Assembly (NCBI RefSeq): GCF_023701945.1
Contig: NZ_JABAEF010000002.1
Span: 124,001-188,000, forward strand
Origin: Rhizobium sp. CG5
GTDB taxonomy: Bacteria; Pseudomonadota; Alphaproteobacteria; Rhizobiales; Rhizobiaceae
Length of the DNA: 64,000 nucleotides
Reading direction: 5' to 3'
Made by a program: the position numbers and the translations under genes. The notes under the pieces are model-generated. The model was given only the letters and a program-made list of their open reading frames with translations. It ran no database searches and was not told the origin of the DNA. Below, piece by piece: positions 17,758-25,266 of the stretch (the first letter of the stretch is position 1; every line of letters begins with the position of its first letter).

Positions 17758-18684
17758 ATGATCCTGTGTTGCGGCGAAGCGCTGATCGACATGTTGCCAC
17801 GCGAAACCACGCTCGGCGAGCGGGCCTTTTCGCCCTATGCTGGCGGCGCGATCTTCAACACGGCGATTGCGCTGGGCCGCCTCGGCATCGACACCGGCTT
17901 CTTCACCGGCCTTTCCGACGACATGCTGGGCGACATCCTGCGCGACACGCTGAAATCTTCGGGCGTCGACTTCAGCTATTGCGCCACGCTGGCGCGCCCC
18001 TGCACCATCGCCTTGGTCAAGCTGACCAACGGCCAGGCGTCCTACGCCTTCTATGACGAGAACACCGCGGGCCGCATGATCACCGAGTCCGATCTGCCTG
18101 ATCTCGACGACAGCTGCGAGGCGCTGCATTTCGGTGCGATCAGCCTGATCCCGGAACCCTGCGGCTCGACCTACGAGGCGCTGATGACGCGCGAGCACAA
18201 GACCCGCGTGATTTCGCTCGACCCCAACATCCGCCCCGGCTTCATCAAGGACAAGGCGGCCCACCAGGCGCGCATCGCCCGCATGGCGGATATGTCCGAC
18301 ATCCTGAAATTCTCCGACGAAGACCTCGACTGGTTCGATCTTCCGGGCACCCAGGACGAACGCGCCGCCTACTGGCTGACGCGCGGTGCCAAGCTCGTGG
18401 TGCTGACCAAGGGCGCGGAGGGTGCCACCGCCTACACCGCGAATTTCAAGGTTTCGGTGCCGTCGAACAAGGTCGAGGTGGTCGACACCGTCGGCGCCGG
18501 CGACACGTTTGATGCCGGCATTCTCGCCTCGCTGAAACATCAGGGATTGCTGACCAAGGACAAGGTCGCGACGCTGTCGGAAGAGGCGGTGCGCGAGGCG
18601 CTGACGGTGGGCGCGAAGGCTGCAGCGGTGACCGTATCGCGGGCCGGGGCCAACCCGCCGACGGCGGCGGAGATCGGGTTCTGA
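17758..18684 (+). CDS. PfkB-family carbohydrate kinase, probable fructokinase
   Basis: 308-residue sugar kinase. N-terminal CCGEALIDML, FSPYAGGAIFNTAIALGRLG (sugar site), and C-terminal DTVGAGDTFDAG with catalytic Asp249 are PfkB signatures. The sequence resembles rhizobial fructokinase (Frk). The nearby pgi gene, for fructose-6-phosphate isomerisation, supports this role. Ribokinase-type specificity cannot be excluded. It converges on the HIT gene, with stops about 10 bases apart. Confidence 0.86.
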   Translation: MILCCGEALIDMLPRETTLGERAFSPYAGGAIFNTAIALGRLGIDTGFFTGLSDDMLGDILRDTLKSSGVDFSYCATLARPCTIALVKLTNGQASYAFYDENTAGRMITESDLPDLDDSCEALHFGAISLIPEPCGSTYEALMTREHKTRVISLDPNIRPGFIKDKAAHQARIARMADMSDILKFSDEDLDWFDLPGTQDERAAYWLTRGAKLVVLTKGAEGATAYTANFKVSVPSNKVEVVDTVGAGDTFDAGILASLKHQGLLTKDKVATLSEEAVREALTVGAKAAAVTVSRAGANPPTAAEIGF

Positions 18685-18694
18685 ACTCACGAGT

Positions 18695-19171
18695 TTAAAG
18701 CGTAGCTCGCAACCGTTGGATAGCTTCTGCCACTGATATCCCGCTGATCGGCGGTGGAGTGGTACGTTCGCAGAACTCCCGCCAGACGAATAAGGTCAGC
18801 TCCGCGCCATCTGTTTGCGTGGTGTCGGTTCCATCGGCAAAGGTCGTCAGGAGGCGATATCGCTCGTCCTGCCAGAACAAGGCTTCTACCCAGTCGCAGA
18901 TGGGGATCACATGGAAATGCAGAGGGTAGCCGGGGCTGTGGCCGTAGCGACCGATATAAACCCGTTGTGCGGCCACGGTTTTCTGCACGGCCGCCTGGAC
19001 ACGACTCAGCAGCGATCCAAATTCCGCTAGCGCATCGTGGGAAAGAGCGGCAAGCTCGGTCGTCGACTGCTTCGTACTGACGATAAGATAGCCAGGGAGA
19101 GCGCAATCCATACGCTGATTAACTGACCAGTGTTCCGTCTCGAAAATCCGAAATTCCGCAGAGATATTCAC
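18695..19171 (-). CDS. HIT-family protein with degenerate His triad
   Basis: 158 residues. The motif region reads PLHFHVIPI where HIT hydrolases have H-x-H-x-H: the middle and last His are kept and the first is Pro. N-terminal CALPGYLIVSTKQ and WREFCERTTP near the end fit the HIT fold. Nucleotide hydrolase or transferase activity is possible but unproven. GTG 19171 lies 8 bases after the pgi stop, so it is co-transcribed with pgi; an upstream in-frame start would lie inside pgi. Confidence 0.75.
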   Translation of the reverse strand: MNISAEFRIFETEHWSVNQRMDCALPGYLIVSTKQSTTELAALSHDALAEFGSLLSRVQAAVQKTVAAQRVYIGRYGHSPGYPLHFHVIPICDWVEALFWQDERYRLLTTFADGTDTTQTDGAELTLFVWREFCERTTPPPISGISVAEAIQRLRATL

Positions 19172-19178
19172 TCGCGGT

Positions 19179-20804
19179 CTAAATCCCCGCTGCTCGCAGC
19201 GCGTCCACCAGCCCGGCCGTTGACCCATCCTGGCCCTCGGTTCCGACCTTGCCTTCCACGACCGGCAGCAGGCCTGTCGCCAATTCCTTGCCGAGTTCCA
19301 CGCCCCACTGGTCGAACGAGTTGATGCGGAACAGCACGCCCTCAACGAAGACGCGATGTTCGTAAAGCGCGATCAGCCGGCCGAGTGCAAAGGGGGTCAG
19401 CTGGTTATAGACGAAGGTGATCGACGGGCGGTTGCCGGTAAAGACCCGGTGCGGCGCAATGAAATCGGCCTGGCCGTCGGCCATGCCCTTCGACGTCAGC
19501 TGCGCCTTGGCTTCTTCCAGCGTGCGGCCCTTCATCAGGGCGGCCGACTGCGCCAGGCAATTGGCGATCAGCAAGTCGTGCTGGTGGCGCAGGTCCGGCT
19601 CAAAGCCATTGGCGGCGATCATGAACTCGGTCGGGATGATGCTCGTGCCCTGGTGGATCAACTGGTAGAAGGCGTGCTGGCCATTGGTGCCGGGCTCACC
19701 CCACACAACCGGGCCGGAATTGCCCTCGACCGGCGTGCCGTCCACCGTCACGCCCTTGCCGTTCGATTCCATGTCGAGCTGCTGCAGATAGGCTGCAAAG
19801 CGCGACAGGCGTTGGTCATAGGGCAGGATGGCCCGGGTGGCGTAGTCCAGGACGTTGCGGTGGTAGAAGCCGATCAGGCCGAGCAGCATCGGCAGGTTCT
19901 GGCGGAAGGGCGCAGTGCGGAAATGGTTGTCCATCGCATGGCCGCCGTCGAGAAACTGATCGAAATTGTCCATGCCGACGGCAATCATCACCGGCAGGCC
20001 GATCGCCGACCAGATCGAATAGCGACCTCCCACCCAGTCCCAGAATCCGAAGATGCGATCGGACGGGATACCGAAACTTTCGACCTTGTCGAGGGCGGTG
20101 GAGACGGCGGCAAAATGCTGGCCAACGGCCTCTTCGCCAAGCGCCTCGGCGATGAAGCGCCGCGCCGTCTGGGCATTGGTCATGGTCTCGATGGTCGTGA
20201 AGGTCTTCGAGGCGACGATGAACAGCGAGGTTTCCGGGTCAAGTAGCTTCAGCGTATCGCTGATATGGGCGCCATCGATATTGGAGACATAGTGCAGGCG
20301 CGGTCCGTCATGAAACGGCGCCAGCGCCAGCGTCACCATGGCCGGCCCGAGATCCGAGCCGCCGATGCCAATATTGACGACATCGGTGATCTGCTGGCCG
20401 GTCGAACCAAGGATCGTGCCCTGACGGATGCCTTCGGAAAAGGCGCCCATGGCATGCAGCACGCCATTGATATCCGGCATGACATTGCGGCCATCGACCA
20501 CGACAGGCGTATTGGCACGGTTGCGCAGCGCCGTGTGCAGAACGGCGCGGCCTTCGGTAAAGTTGATCGCTTCGCCTGCAAACATCGCCTCGCGCTTGGC
20601 AACCACCCCGCCCTTGTCGCAGAGCTGTTCCAACAGGTCCATGACCGGTTCGTTGACGGCGCATTTGGAATAATCCATCAGCAGATCGTCGGCTCTGGCG
20701 CTGAACCGCTCGAACCGGTGGCTGTCGCCGGTAAACGCGGCACGGATATCCGTGGCTTCGGTCCTGGCGGCGGTCTCTTTGAGTTGGGTGACGATGGCCT
20801 GCAT
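19179..20804 (-). CDS. pgi: Glucose-6-phosphate isomerase
   Basis: 541 residues, normal for bacterial PGI, interconverting glucose-6-P and fructose-6-P. Signatures: [66 protein letters not shown] and [13 protein letters not shown]. Minus strand, first gene of a probable pgi-HIT unit, separated from fadD upstream by a strong terminator. Confidence 0.97.
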   Translation of the reverse strand: MQAIVTQLKETAARTEATDIRAAFTGDSHRFERFSARADDLLMDYSKCAVNEPVMDLLEQLCDKGGVVAKREAMFAGEAINFTEGRAVLHTALRNRANTPVVVDGRNVMPDINGVLHAMGAFSEGIRQGTILGSTGQQITDVVNIGIGGSDLGPAMVTLALAPFHDGPRLHYVSNIDGAHISDTLKLLDPETSLFIVASKTFTTIETMTNAQTARRFIAEALGEEAVGQHFAAVSTALDKVESFGIPSDRIFGFWDWVGGRYSIWSAIGLPVMIAVGMDNFDQFLDGGHAMDNHFRTAPFRQNLPMLLGLIGFYHRNVLDYATRAILPYDQRLSRFAAYLQQLDMESNGKGVTVDGTPVEGNSGPVVWGEPGTNGQHAFYQLIHQGTSIIPTEFMIAANGFEPDLRHQHDLLIANCLAQSAALMKGRTLEEAKAQLTSKGMADGQADFIAPHRVFTGNRPSITFVYNQLTPFALGRLIALYEHRVFVEGVLFRINSFDQWGVELGKELATGLLPVVEGKVGTEGQDGSTAGLVDALRAAGI

Positions 20805-20879
20805 GGCGCGCTTCCTCCGATCCGGTGACGGTGGGGGAAACTAGTCGCTTCGGTCCCTGCAAATCAACTGGCAAAGGAC

Positions 20880-20919
20880 AAAAAAGGGTCGGCGGGCCAT
20901 TCTTCTGCAAATGGCCCGC
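20880..20919 (-). terminator. Terminator between fadD and pgi
   Basis: On the minus strand GCGGGCCATT pairs with AATGGCCCGC around an 8-base loop, followed within six bases by six T residues (A run 20880-20885). It closes the fadD transcript before pgi. Confidence 0.85.
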
Positions 20920-20929
20920 TGGCGGCTGG

Positions 20930-22630
20930 CTAGCCGCGCAGGTCCTTGCGCAGGATCTTGCCGACATTGGATTTCGGCAGTTCGGTGCGGAATTCCACGA
21001 AGCGTGGACGCTTGTAATTGGTCAGATTGGTCGCGCAATGGGCCTTTACATCGGCCTCGGTCAGATCAGGGTCTTTCTTGACGACAAATAGCTTCACCGC
21101 CTCGCCGGAATGGGGATCCGGAACGCCGATCGCGGCACATTCGAGGATGCCGGGATGCATGGCGGCGACTTCCTCGATTTCGTTGGGATAGACGTTGAAA
21201 CCGGACACCAGGATCATGTCCTTCTTGCGGTCGACGATCTTCACATAGCCATGCTCGTCCATCAGGCCCATGTCGCCGGACCGGAAGAAGCCGTCGGAGC
21301 TGATGGACTTTGCCGTCTCCTCTGGTCGGTTCCAGTAGCCGGCCATGACCTGCGGGCCGCGAATGCAGATTTCACCGACCTCGCCCAGCGCCAGGGTCTT
21401 GCCGTCCTCGTCGCGGATTTCGATGTCGGTCGAGGAGATCGGCAGGCCGATCGATCCGGTGAATTCCTTGGTGTCCAGCCGGTTGGCGGTGGCAACGGGC
21501 GATGTTTCCGAAAGGCCATAGCCTTCGGTGATCGGGCATCCTGTCATCGCATACCAACGCTCGGCCACCGGCCGCTGCACCGCCATGCCGCCGCCGAAAA
21601 CCAGCAGAAGCGCCGAATGGTCTGTCTTCTTGAAGTCCTCGTTGTTCATCAGCGCATTGAACAGCGTGTTGAGGCCCGGAAAGACATGCACCTTGTATGT
21701 CTGCAATTCCTTGACGAAAGCGGGAATGTCGCGCGGATTGGCGATCAGGATATTGTGGCTGCCGGTCGCAACCCCCATCAGCGAATTCACCGTCAGAGCG
21801 AAGATATGGTAGAGCGGCAGCGCGCAGGCAAAGTTGAGGACGTCAGGCCGCGGCTTGTTCACGAAGGCCGAATCCAGCCAGATTGCCATCTGCTCTTTGT
21901 TCGACAACAGGTTCGAATGGGTGAGCACCGCCCCCTTGGAGACACCTGTCGTGCCACCGGTATATTGCAGGAAGGCGATGTCGGCCGGCGTCACGTCGAC
22001 AGGTCGGATTGCCTGGCCGGCGCCGTCCGCCAGCACTTGGCGAAAGCTGCGGGCAGACGGAATAGACCAGGCCGGCACGAGCTTCTTCACCTTGCGGACG
22101 ATGAAATTGACCATATGGCCCTTGAGGCCCAGCATGTCGCCCATGGTCGCGACGACCACATGGCGAACCTCGGTGCGGGCCAGCACCTGTTCGACCGTGT
22201 GTGCGAAATTCTCCAGAACGAAGATGGCCTTGGCGCCGGCATCCTTCAGCTGGTGCTCCAGCTCGCGCGGTGTATAGAGCGGGTTGACGTTGACGACCAC
22301 CATGCCGACCCGCAGGATGGCATAGACGATGACGGGATTCTGCAGGATATTGGGCAACATCACCGCCACCCGGTCCCCCTTGGCAAGACCCTGCGCCTGC
22401 AGCCAGGCGGCAATCTTGCGCGACTGGGTTTCCAGCTCGCGGAAACTCATGGCCCGTCCCATGCTGGAAAAGGCGGTACGATTGGCAAATTTTGCGCAGC
22501 TGTCTTCAAACAGCGCGCCAAGCGAGGAATGGTGAAGCGGAGGCAGTTCCGCGGGAATCGTCTCGGGATAGGACGACAGCCATATCTTCTCGGAGGCTCG
22601 GCCACTGGTGCGACCAGACAATTCCATCAT
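20930..22630 (-). CDS. fadD: Long-chain fatty-acid-CoA ligase
   Basis: 566-residue AMP-forming acyl-CoA synthetase. It carries the P-loop-like YTGGTTGVSKGAVLTH (about 221-236), GYGLSETSPV, GEICIRGPQVMAGYW, the RSGDMG adenylation core and the C-terminal PKSNVGKILRKDL catalytic Lys region. It activates fatty acids for beta-oxidation at the inner membrane face. ATG 22630 has GGGAGAAG upstream. A palindromic operator-like site lies at 22763-22778, about 130 bases upstream. Medium-chain specificity is possible. Confidence 0.93.
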   Translation of the reverse strand: MMELSGRTSGRASEKIWLSSYPETIPAELPPLHHSSLGALFEDSCAKFANRTAFSSMGRAMSFRELETQSRKIAAWLQAQGLAKGDRVAVMLPNILQNPVIVYAILRVGMVVVNVNPLYTPRELEHQLKDAGAKAIFVLENFAHTVEQVLARTEVRHVVVATMGDMLGLKGHMVNFIVRKVKKLVPAWSIPSARSFRQVLADGAGQAIRPVDVTPADIAFLQYTGGTTGVSKGAVLTHSNLLSNKEQMAIWLDSAFVNKPRPDVLNFACALPLYHIFALTVNSLMGVATGSHNILIANPRDIPAFVKELQTYKVHVFPGLNTLFNALMNNEDFKKTDHSALLLVFGGGMAVQRPVAERWYAMTGCPITEGYGLSETSPVATANRLDTKEFTGSIGLPISSTDIEIRDEDGKTLALGEVGEICIRGPQVMAGYWNRPEETAKSISSDGFFRSGDMGLMDEHGYVKIVDRKKDMILVSGFNVYPNEIEEVAAMHPGILECAAIGVPDPHSGEAVKLFVVKKDPDLTEADVKAHCATNLTNYKRPRFVEFRTELPKSNVGKILRKDLRG

Positions 22631-22762
22631 GCTCTTCTCCCTATGTTCCGGCTGCAACACGATGCCGTCCTCCCGACATGCATGAAGCCCTCCTCGAAGC
22701 CGAACTAACCTCAGATTATGTCTTTACTCGTTTGATACAAGTGGCAATAGCTCTAACTAACC

Positions 22763-22778
22763 TTAACGTAAACGTCAA
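22763..22778. promoter_or_regulatory. Palindromic operator-like site upstream of fadD
   Basis: TTAACGTAAACGTCAA, near-symmetric. It matches 14 of 16 bases with 53212-53227 in front of the nitronate monooxygenase gene. The TTGACGTTTACGT-type pattern resembles MerR-family LiuR operators known for branched-chain and fatty-acid catabolism in proteobacteria; assignment to LiuR is from memory and is inference. Confidence 0.55.
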
Positions 22779-22927
22779 TAATTGGTGTCCTGTCAAAGGT
22801 GCGGAGATCGGGTCCTGTCGGCTGCCGGGCAGGCTTTTGGCGGCACCAAAATGACGTCGGGCTCCGGATCGGCGACTGCCGACGGCGCGCGTATGCGTTG
22901 GCGACCGCCTCCTAAACCGGTGTGTTC

Positions 22928-22952
22928 GGAACCTTTCCCGTCCCCGCTCGTT
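22928..22952 (+). promoter_or_regulatory. EcfG-type general stress promoter before PRC-barrel gene
   Basis: GGAAC (22928-22932), 16 bases, CGTT (22949-22952): an exact match to the alphaproteobacterial EcfG sigma-factor consensus, 45 bases before the start codon at 22998. Confidence 0.7.
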
Positions 22953-22997
22953 TTCTAGATGTGACTTTACGAGGAAACACAAAAAAGGAGATGCCCA

Positions 22998-23390
22998 ATG
23001 TTGCATCAGAACAATGCCAGCGGACAGAACCCCAACGTTCATGAAACCCGGGCCCTGATTGCCAGCGACAAGGTCGAAGGCACCAAGGTTTACGGTTCGG
23101 ACGGCAAGCATATCGGTTCGATCGAACGGATCATCCTTGAAAAGCGTGGCGGTCGCGTATCCTACGCCGTCCTGAGCTTCGGCGGTTTTCTCGGTATGGG
23201 CCACGACCATTACCCGCTTCCCTGGGAAAAGCTGAGCTACGATGAAGACCTCGATGGCTATCGCATCGATCTGACAAAGGCCGAGGTTGAAAACGCTCCG
23301 CGTTTCACCAACGAAAACGAGACCGATTGGTATCGTGATAACGGCCGCAAGGTGTACGATTACTACGGTATCCCCCCGTACTGGATGTAA
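22998..23390 (+). CDS. PRC-barrel domain protein
   Basis: 130 residues. The PRC-barrel core spans about 20-95 (ALIASDKVEGTKVYGSDGKHIG, ILEKRGGRVSYAVLSFGGFLGMG, LPWEKLSYDEDLDGYRIDL). The C-terminal tail is Tyr-rich (TDWYRDNGRKVYDYYGIPPYW). Soluble, no signal peptide. AGGAG precedes ATG 22998. The EcfG-type promoter upstream implies general-stress induction, a common pattern for small PRC-barrel proteins in rhizobia. Molecular role unknown. Confidence 0.88.
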   Translation: MLHQNNASGQNPNVHETRALIASDKVEGTKVYGSDGKHIGSIERIILEKRGGRVSYAVLSFGGFLGMGHDHYPLPWEKLSYDEDLDGYRIDLTKAEVENAPRFTNENETDWYRDNGRKVYDYYGIPPYWM

Positions 23391-23402
23391 TCGTCAAATG
23401 GG

Positions 23403-23432
23403 AAGGGCTGCGCCATGCGCAGCCCTTCTTTT
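23403..23432 (+). terminator. Terminator after PRC-barrel gene
   Basis: AAGGGCTGC pairs with GCAGCCCTT (plus an extra G-C pair) around a short loop, followed by CTTTT. It begins 13 bases after the stop codon. Confidence 0.85.
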
Positions 23433-23783
23433 CCATCAGGTGACGCTCGGTTCGAGCGCATCCATCGATCCCGCTCTCAGGTGATGTTCATGTCCACGAA
23501 CCGCCGATGATGGTGCGCCTGAATGATCGGCTGCCCTGTAGTGAAGCCATGGACATCCCCAAAATGCCGCCCATCGACAGGTCACGCCTGCGCCGATCTC
23601 TCGGCCGCTGCGGGTTTTGACAGACCGGATGGGTCCAATGGCGTTTCGATTTCGGGGATAAAAAAGACAACTGCTTGCCCAAAGAGACCGGAATGATCCA
23701 CGTCGGTCGCGGCCCATCCCCCTTGTCGGGGCACCACGTCGCCCTTATGACTTGGCGCCAGGGATAACAACGGAAGCGATTTC
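23433..23783. other. Intergenic spacer upstream of galE
   Basis: About 350 bases. No gene, clear promoter or structured RNA is recognised. Open frames here are Trp/Cys/Arg-rich and do not look like proteins. GGAAG lies just before the galE start. Confidence 0.45.
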
Positions 23784-24770
23784 ATGACGGATACGCCCAT
23801 TCTTGTCGTCGGTGGCGCTGGCTATATCGGCTCGCACACCTGCCTGGAACTGTCGAAGCGCGGCTTCCTGCCGATTGTTTACGACAATCTGTCGAACGGC
23901 CACGGCGAATTCGTCAAATGGGGACCCCTGGAACGTGGCGATATTCGCGACCGCGAAAGGCTGGACGAGGTGATGCGCGCCTATCAGCCTGCGGCCATTC
24001 TGCATTTTGCGGCGCTGATCGAGGTGGGGGAATCCGTCAAGGATCCGATTTCCTTCTATGACAACAACGTCATCGGTTCCCTGACACTGCTGTCGGCGGC
24101 TCAGGCCGCCGGCATCAAGGCCTTCGTGTTTTCCTCGACCTGCGCCACCTATGGCCTCCCGGACATGGTGCCGATTGACGAGCAGCACCGCCAGGCACCG
24201 ATCAACCCTTATGGCCGCACCAAATGGATCGTCGAGCAGGCGCTTAAGGATTACGACCAGTATAACCAGTTCCGCTCGGTCATCCTGCGCTATTTCAATG
24301 CGGCCGGCGCCGATTTCGATTGCCGTGTCGGCGAATGGCATACGCCGGAGACCCACGCCATCCCGCTGGCGATCGATGCAGGGCTTGGCAGGCGCCAGGG
24401 CTTCAAAGTCTTCGGTAGCGACTATGAAACGCGCGACGGCACCTGCGTGCGCGACTACATCCATGTGCTGGATCTGGCCGATGCCCATGTCCGTGCGGTC
24501 GAATATCTGTTGAACGACGGCCCGTCCGTCGAGCTGAATCTGGGCACCGGCACCGGGACGACGGTCAAGGAACTGCTGTCGGCCATCGAGGATGTTTCGG
24601 GCCGCCCGTTCCCCGTCGAATATATCGGCCGTCGCGAGGGCGATTCCCATACGCTGGTGGCCAACAATGACAAGGCGCGCGATGTGCTTGGCTGGGTTCC
24701 CCGCTACGAGCTGAAGGATATTATCGAGTCGGCCTGGAAGTGGCATTCCACGTCCAACCTCTTGCGCTGA
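23784..24770 (+). CDS. galE: UDP-glucose 4-epimerase
   Basis: 328-residue NAD-dependent SDR enzyme interconverting UDP-glucose and UDP-galactose for polysaccharide synthesis. The Rossmann motif GGAGYIGSHTC is near residue 9. The catalytic Tyr143-x3-Lys147 is in NPYGRTKW. FSSTCATYG, RYFNAAGAD and VRDYIHVLDLADAH are typical GalE stretches. Rhizobial homologues are also called ExoB because they supply galactose for exopolysaccharide. No exo genes are adjacent here. Confidence 0.93.
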   Translation: MTDTPILVVGGAGYIGSHTCLELSKRGFLPIVYDNLSNGHGEFVKWGPLERGDIRDRERLDEVMRAYQPAAILHFAALIEVGESVKDPISFYDNNVIGSLTLLSAAQAAGIKAFVFSSTCATYGLPDMVPIDEQHRQAPINPYGRTKWIVEQALKDYDQYNQFRSVILRYFNAAGADFDCRVGEWHTPETHAIPLAIDAGLGRRQGFKVFGSDYETRDGTCVRDYIHVLDLADAHVRAVEYLLNDGPSVELNLGTGTGTTVKELLSAIEDVSGRPFPVEYIGRREGDSHTLVANNDKARDVLGWVPRYELKDIIESAWKWHSTSNLLR

Positions 24771-24884
24771 TCGCAGAGTTTCAGGGCATTGTCTTCCGCG
24801 CCGCGGCCGCACAGGCGGGCAAGCGCGTCCAGATCGTCATCGGGCTGGGAAAGCCCTTTGCAACCATCCCTCCCGTTCCGCGTT

Positions 24885-24914
24885 TACCTCGCATTGAAGC
24901 AACAATGCGAGGTA
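24885..24914 (+). promoter_or_regulatory. Perfect 12-bp hairpin covering the Shine-Dalgarno of the BON gene
   Basis: TACCTCGCATTG (24885-24896), a 6-base loop, and CAATGCGAGGTA (24903-24914). The 3' arm contains GAGG (24909-24912), the only good ribosome-binding site for ATG 24922. In the mRNA the site would be paired, so translation may be gated by temperature, a ligand, an sRNA or a ribosome. Confidence 0.65.
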
Positions 24915-24921
24915 TCTGACC

Positions 24922-25206
24922 ATGGTGTTCAAGCCACAGAAATTCAACGGCGAAGAGCCGGTGCGCAGCAATCCGGAGCCGCCCACGGAAGTCGTTCTGG
25001 AAACAAGCGTTGCCGAACAACTGGCCGTCAGCGACGGCGTTGACGCGTCCAGCGTTTCGGCAACCGCGATCAAGGGTGAGATTGTGCTCTCGGGCACCGT
25101 CGGCTCGGCGGAGGAGGTTGATCGTGCAATCCAGGTGGCCCTGGATGTGCCCGGCGTGGACAAGGTCTCTGTCAACCTCGCCATTGGCGAACGCGGCAGC
25201 ATCTGA
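24922..25206 (+). CDS. BON-domain protein
   Basis: 94 residues. A disordered N-terminus (about 1-25) is followed by one BON domain (about 28-90: VAEQLAVSDGVDASSVSATAIKGEIVLSGTV, ALDVPGVDKVSVNLAI). BON domains bind lipid surfaces and are common in envelope and osmotic-stress proteins. No signal peptide is visible, so a cytosolic location is likely. Its ribosome-binding site lies inside a 12-bp hairpin. An imperfect GC hairpin without T tract follows at about 25221-25247. Confidence 0.85.
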   Translation: MVFKPQKFNGEEPVRSNPEPPTEVVLETSVAEQLAVSDGVDASSVSATAIKGEIVLSGTVGSAEEVDRAIQVALDVPGVDKVSVNLAIGERGSI

Positions 25207-25266
25207 CGCTCCGGCCGAATGAGCCCCTGACCACGCGGGCCAGGGGCACGTGTTGATTCGAACTGC

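Noticed and set aside
21110..22708. 532-codon plus-strand open frame opposite fadD
   Set aside because: fadD on the other strand is complete with all catalytic motifs; this frame is His/Arg/Asp-rich and motif-free.
24851..24874. EcfG-like promoter before the BON gene
   Set aside because: A GGGAA and a CGTT are present but the spacing is about 21 bases, outside the 16-17 range.
25221..25247. Terminator after the BON gene
   Set aside because: GCCCCTG/CAGGGGC stem is real but no T tract follows on either strand, so intrinsic termination is not supported.
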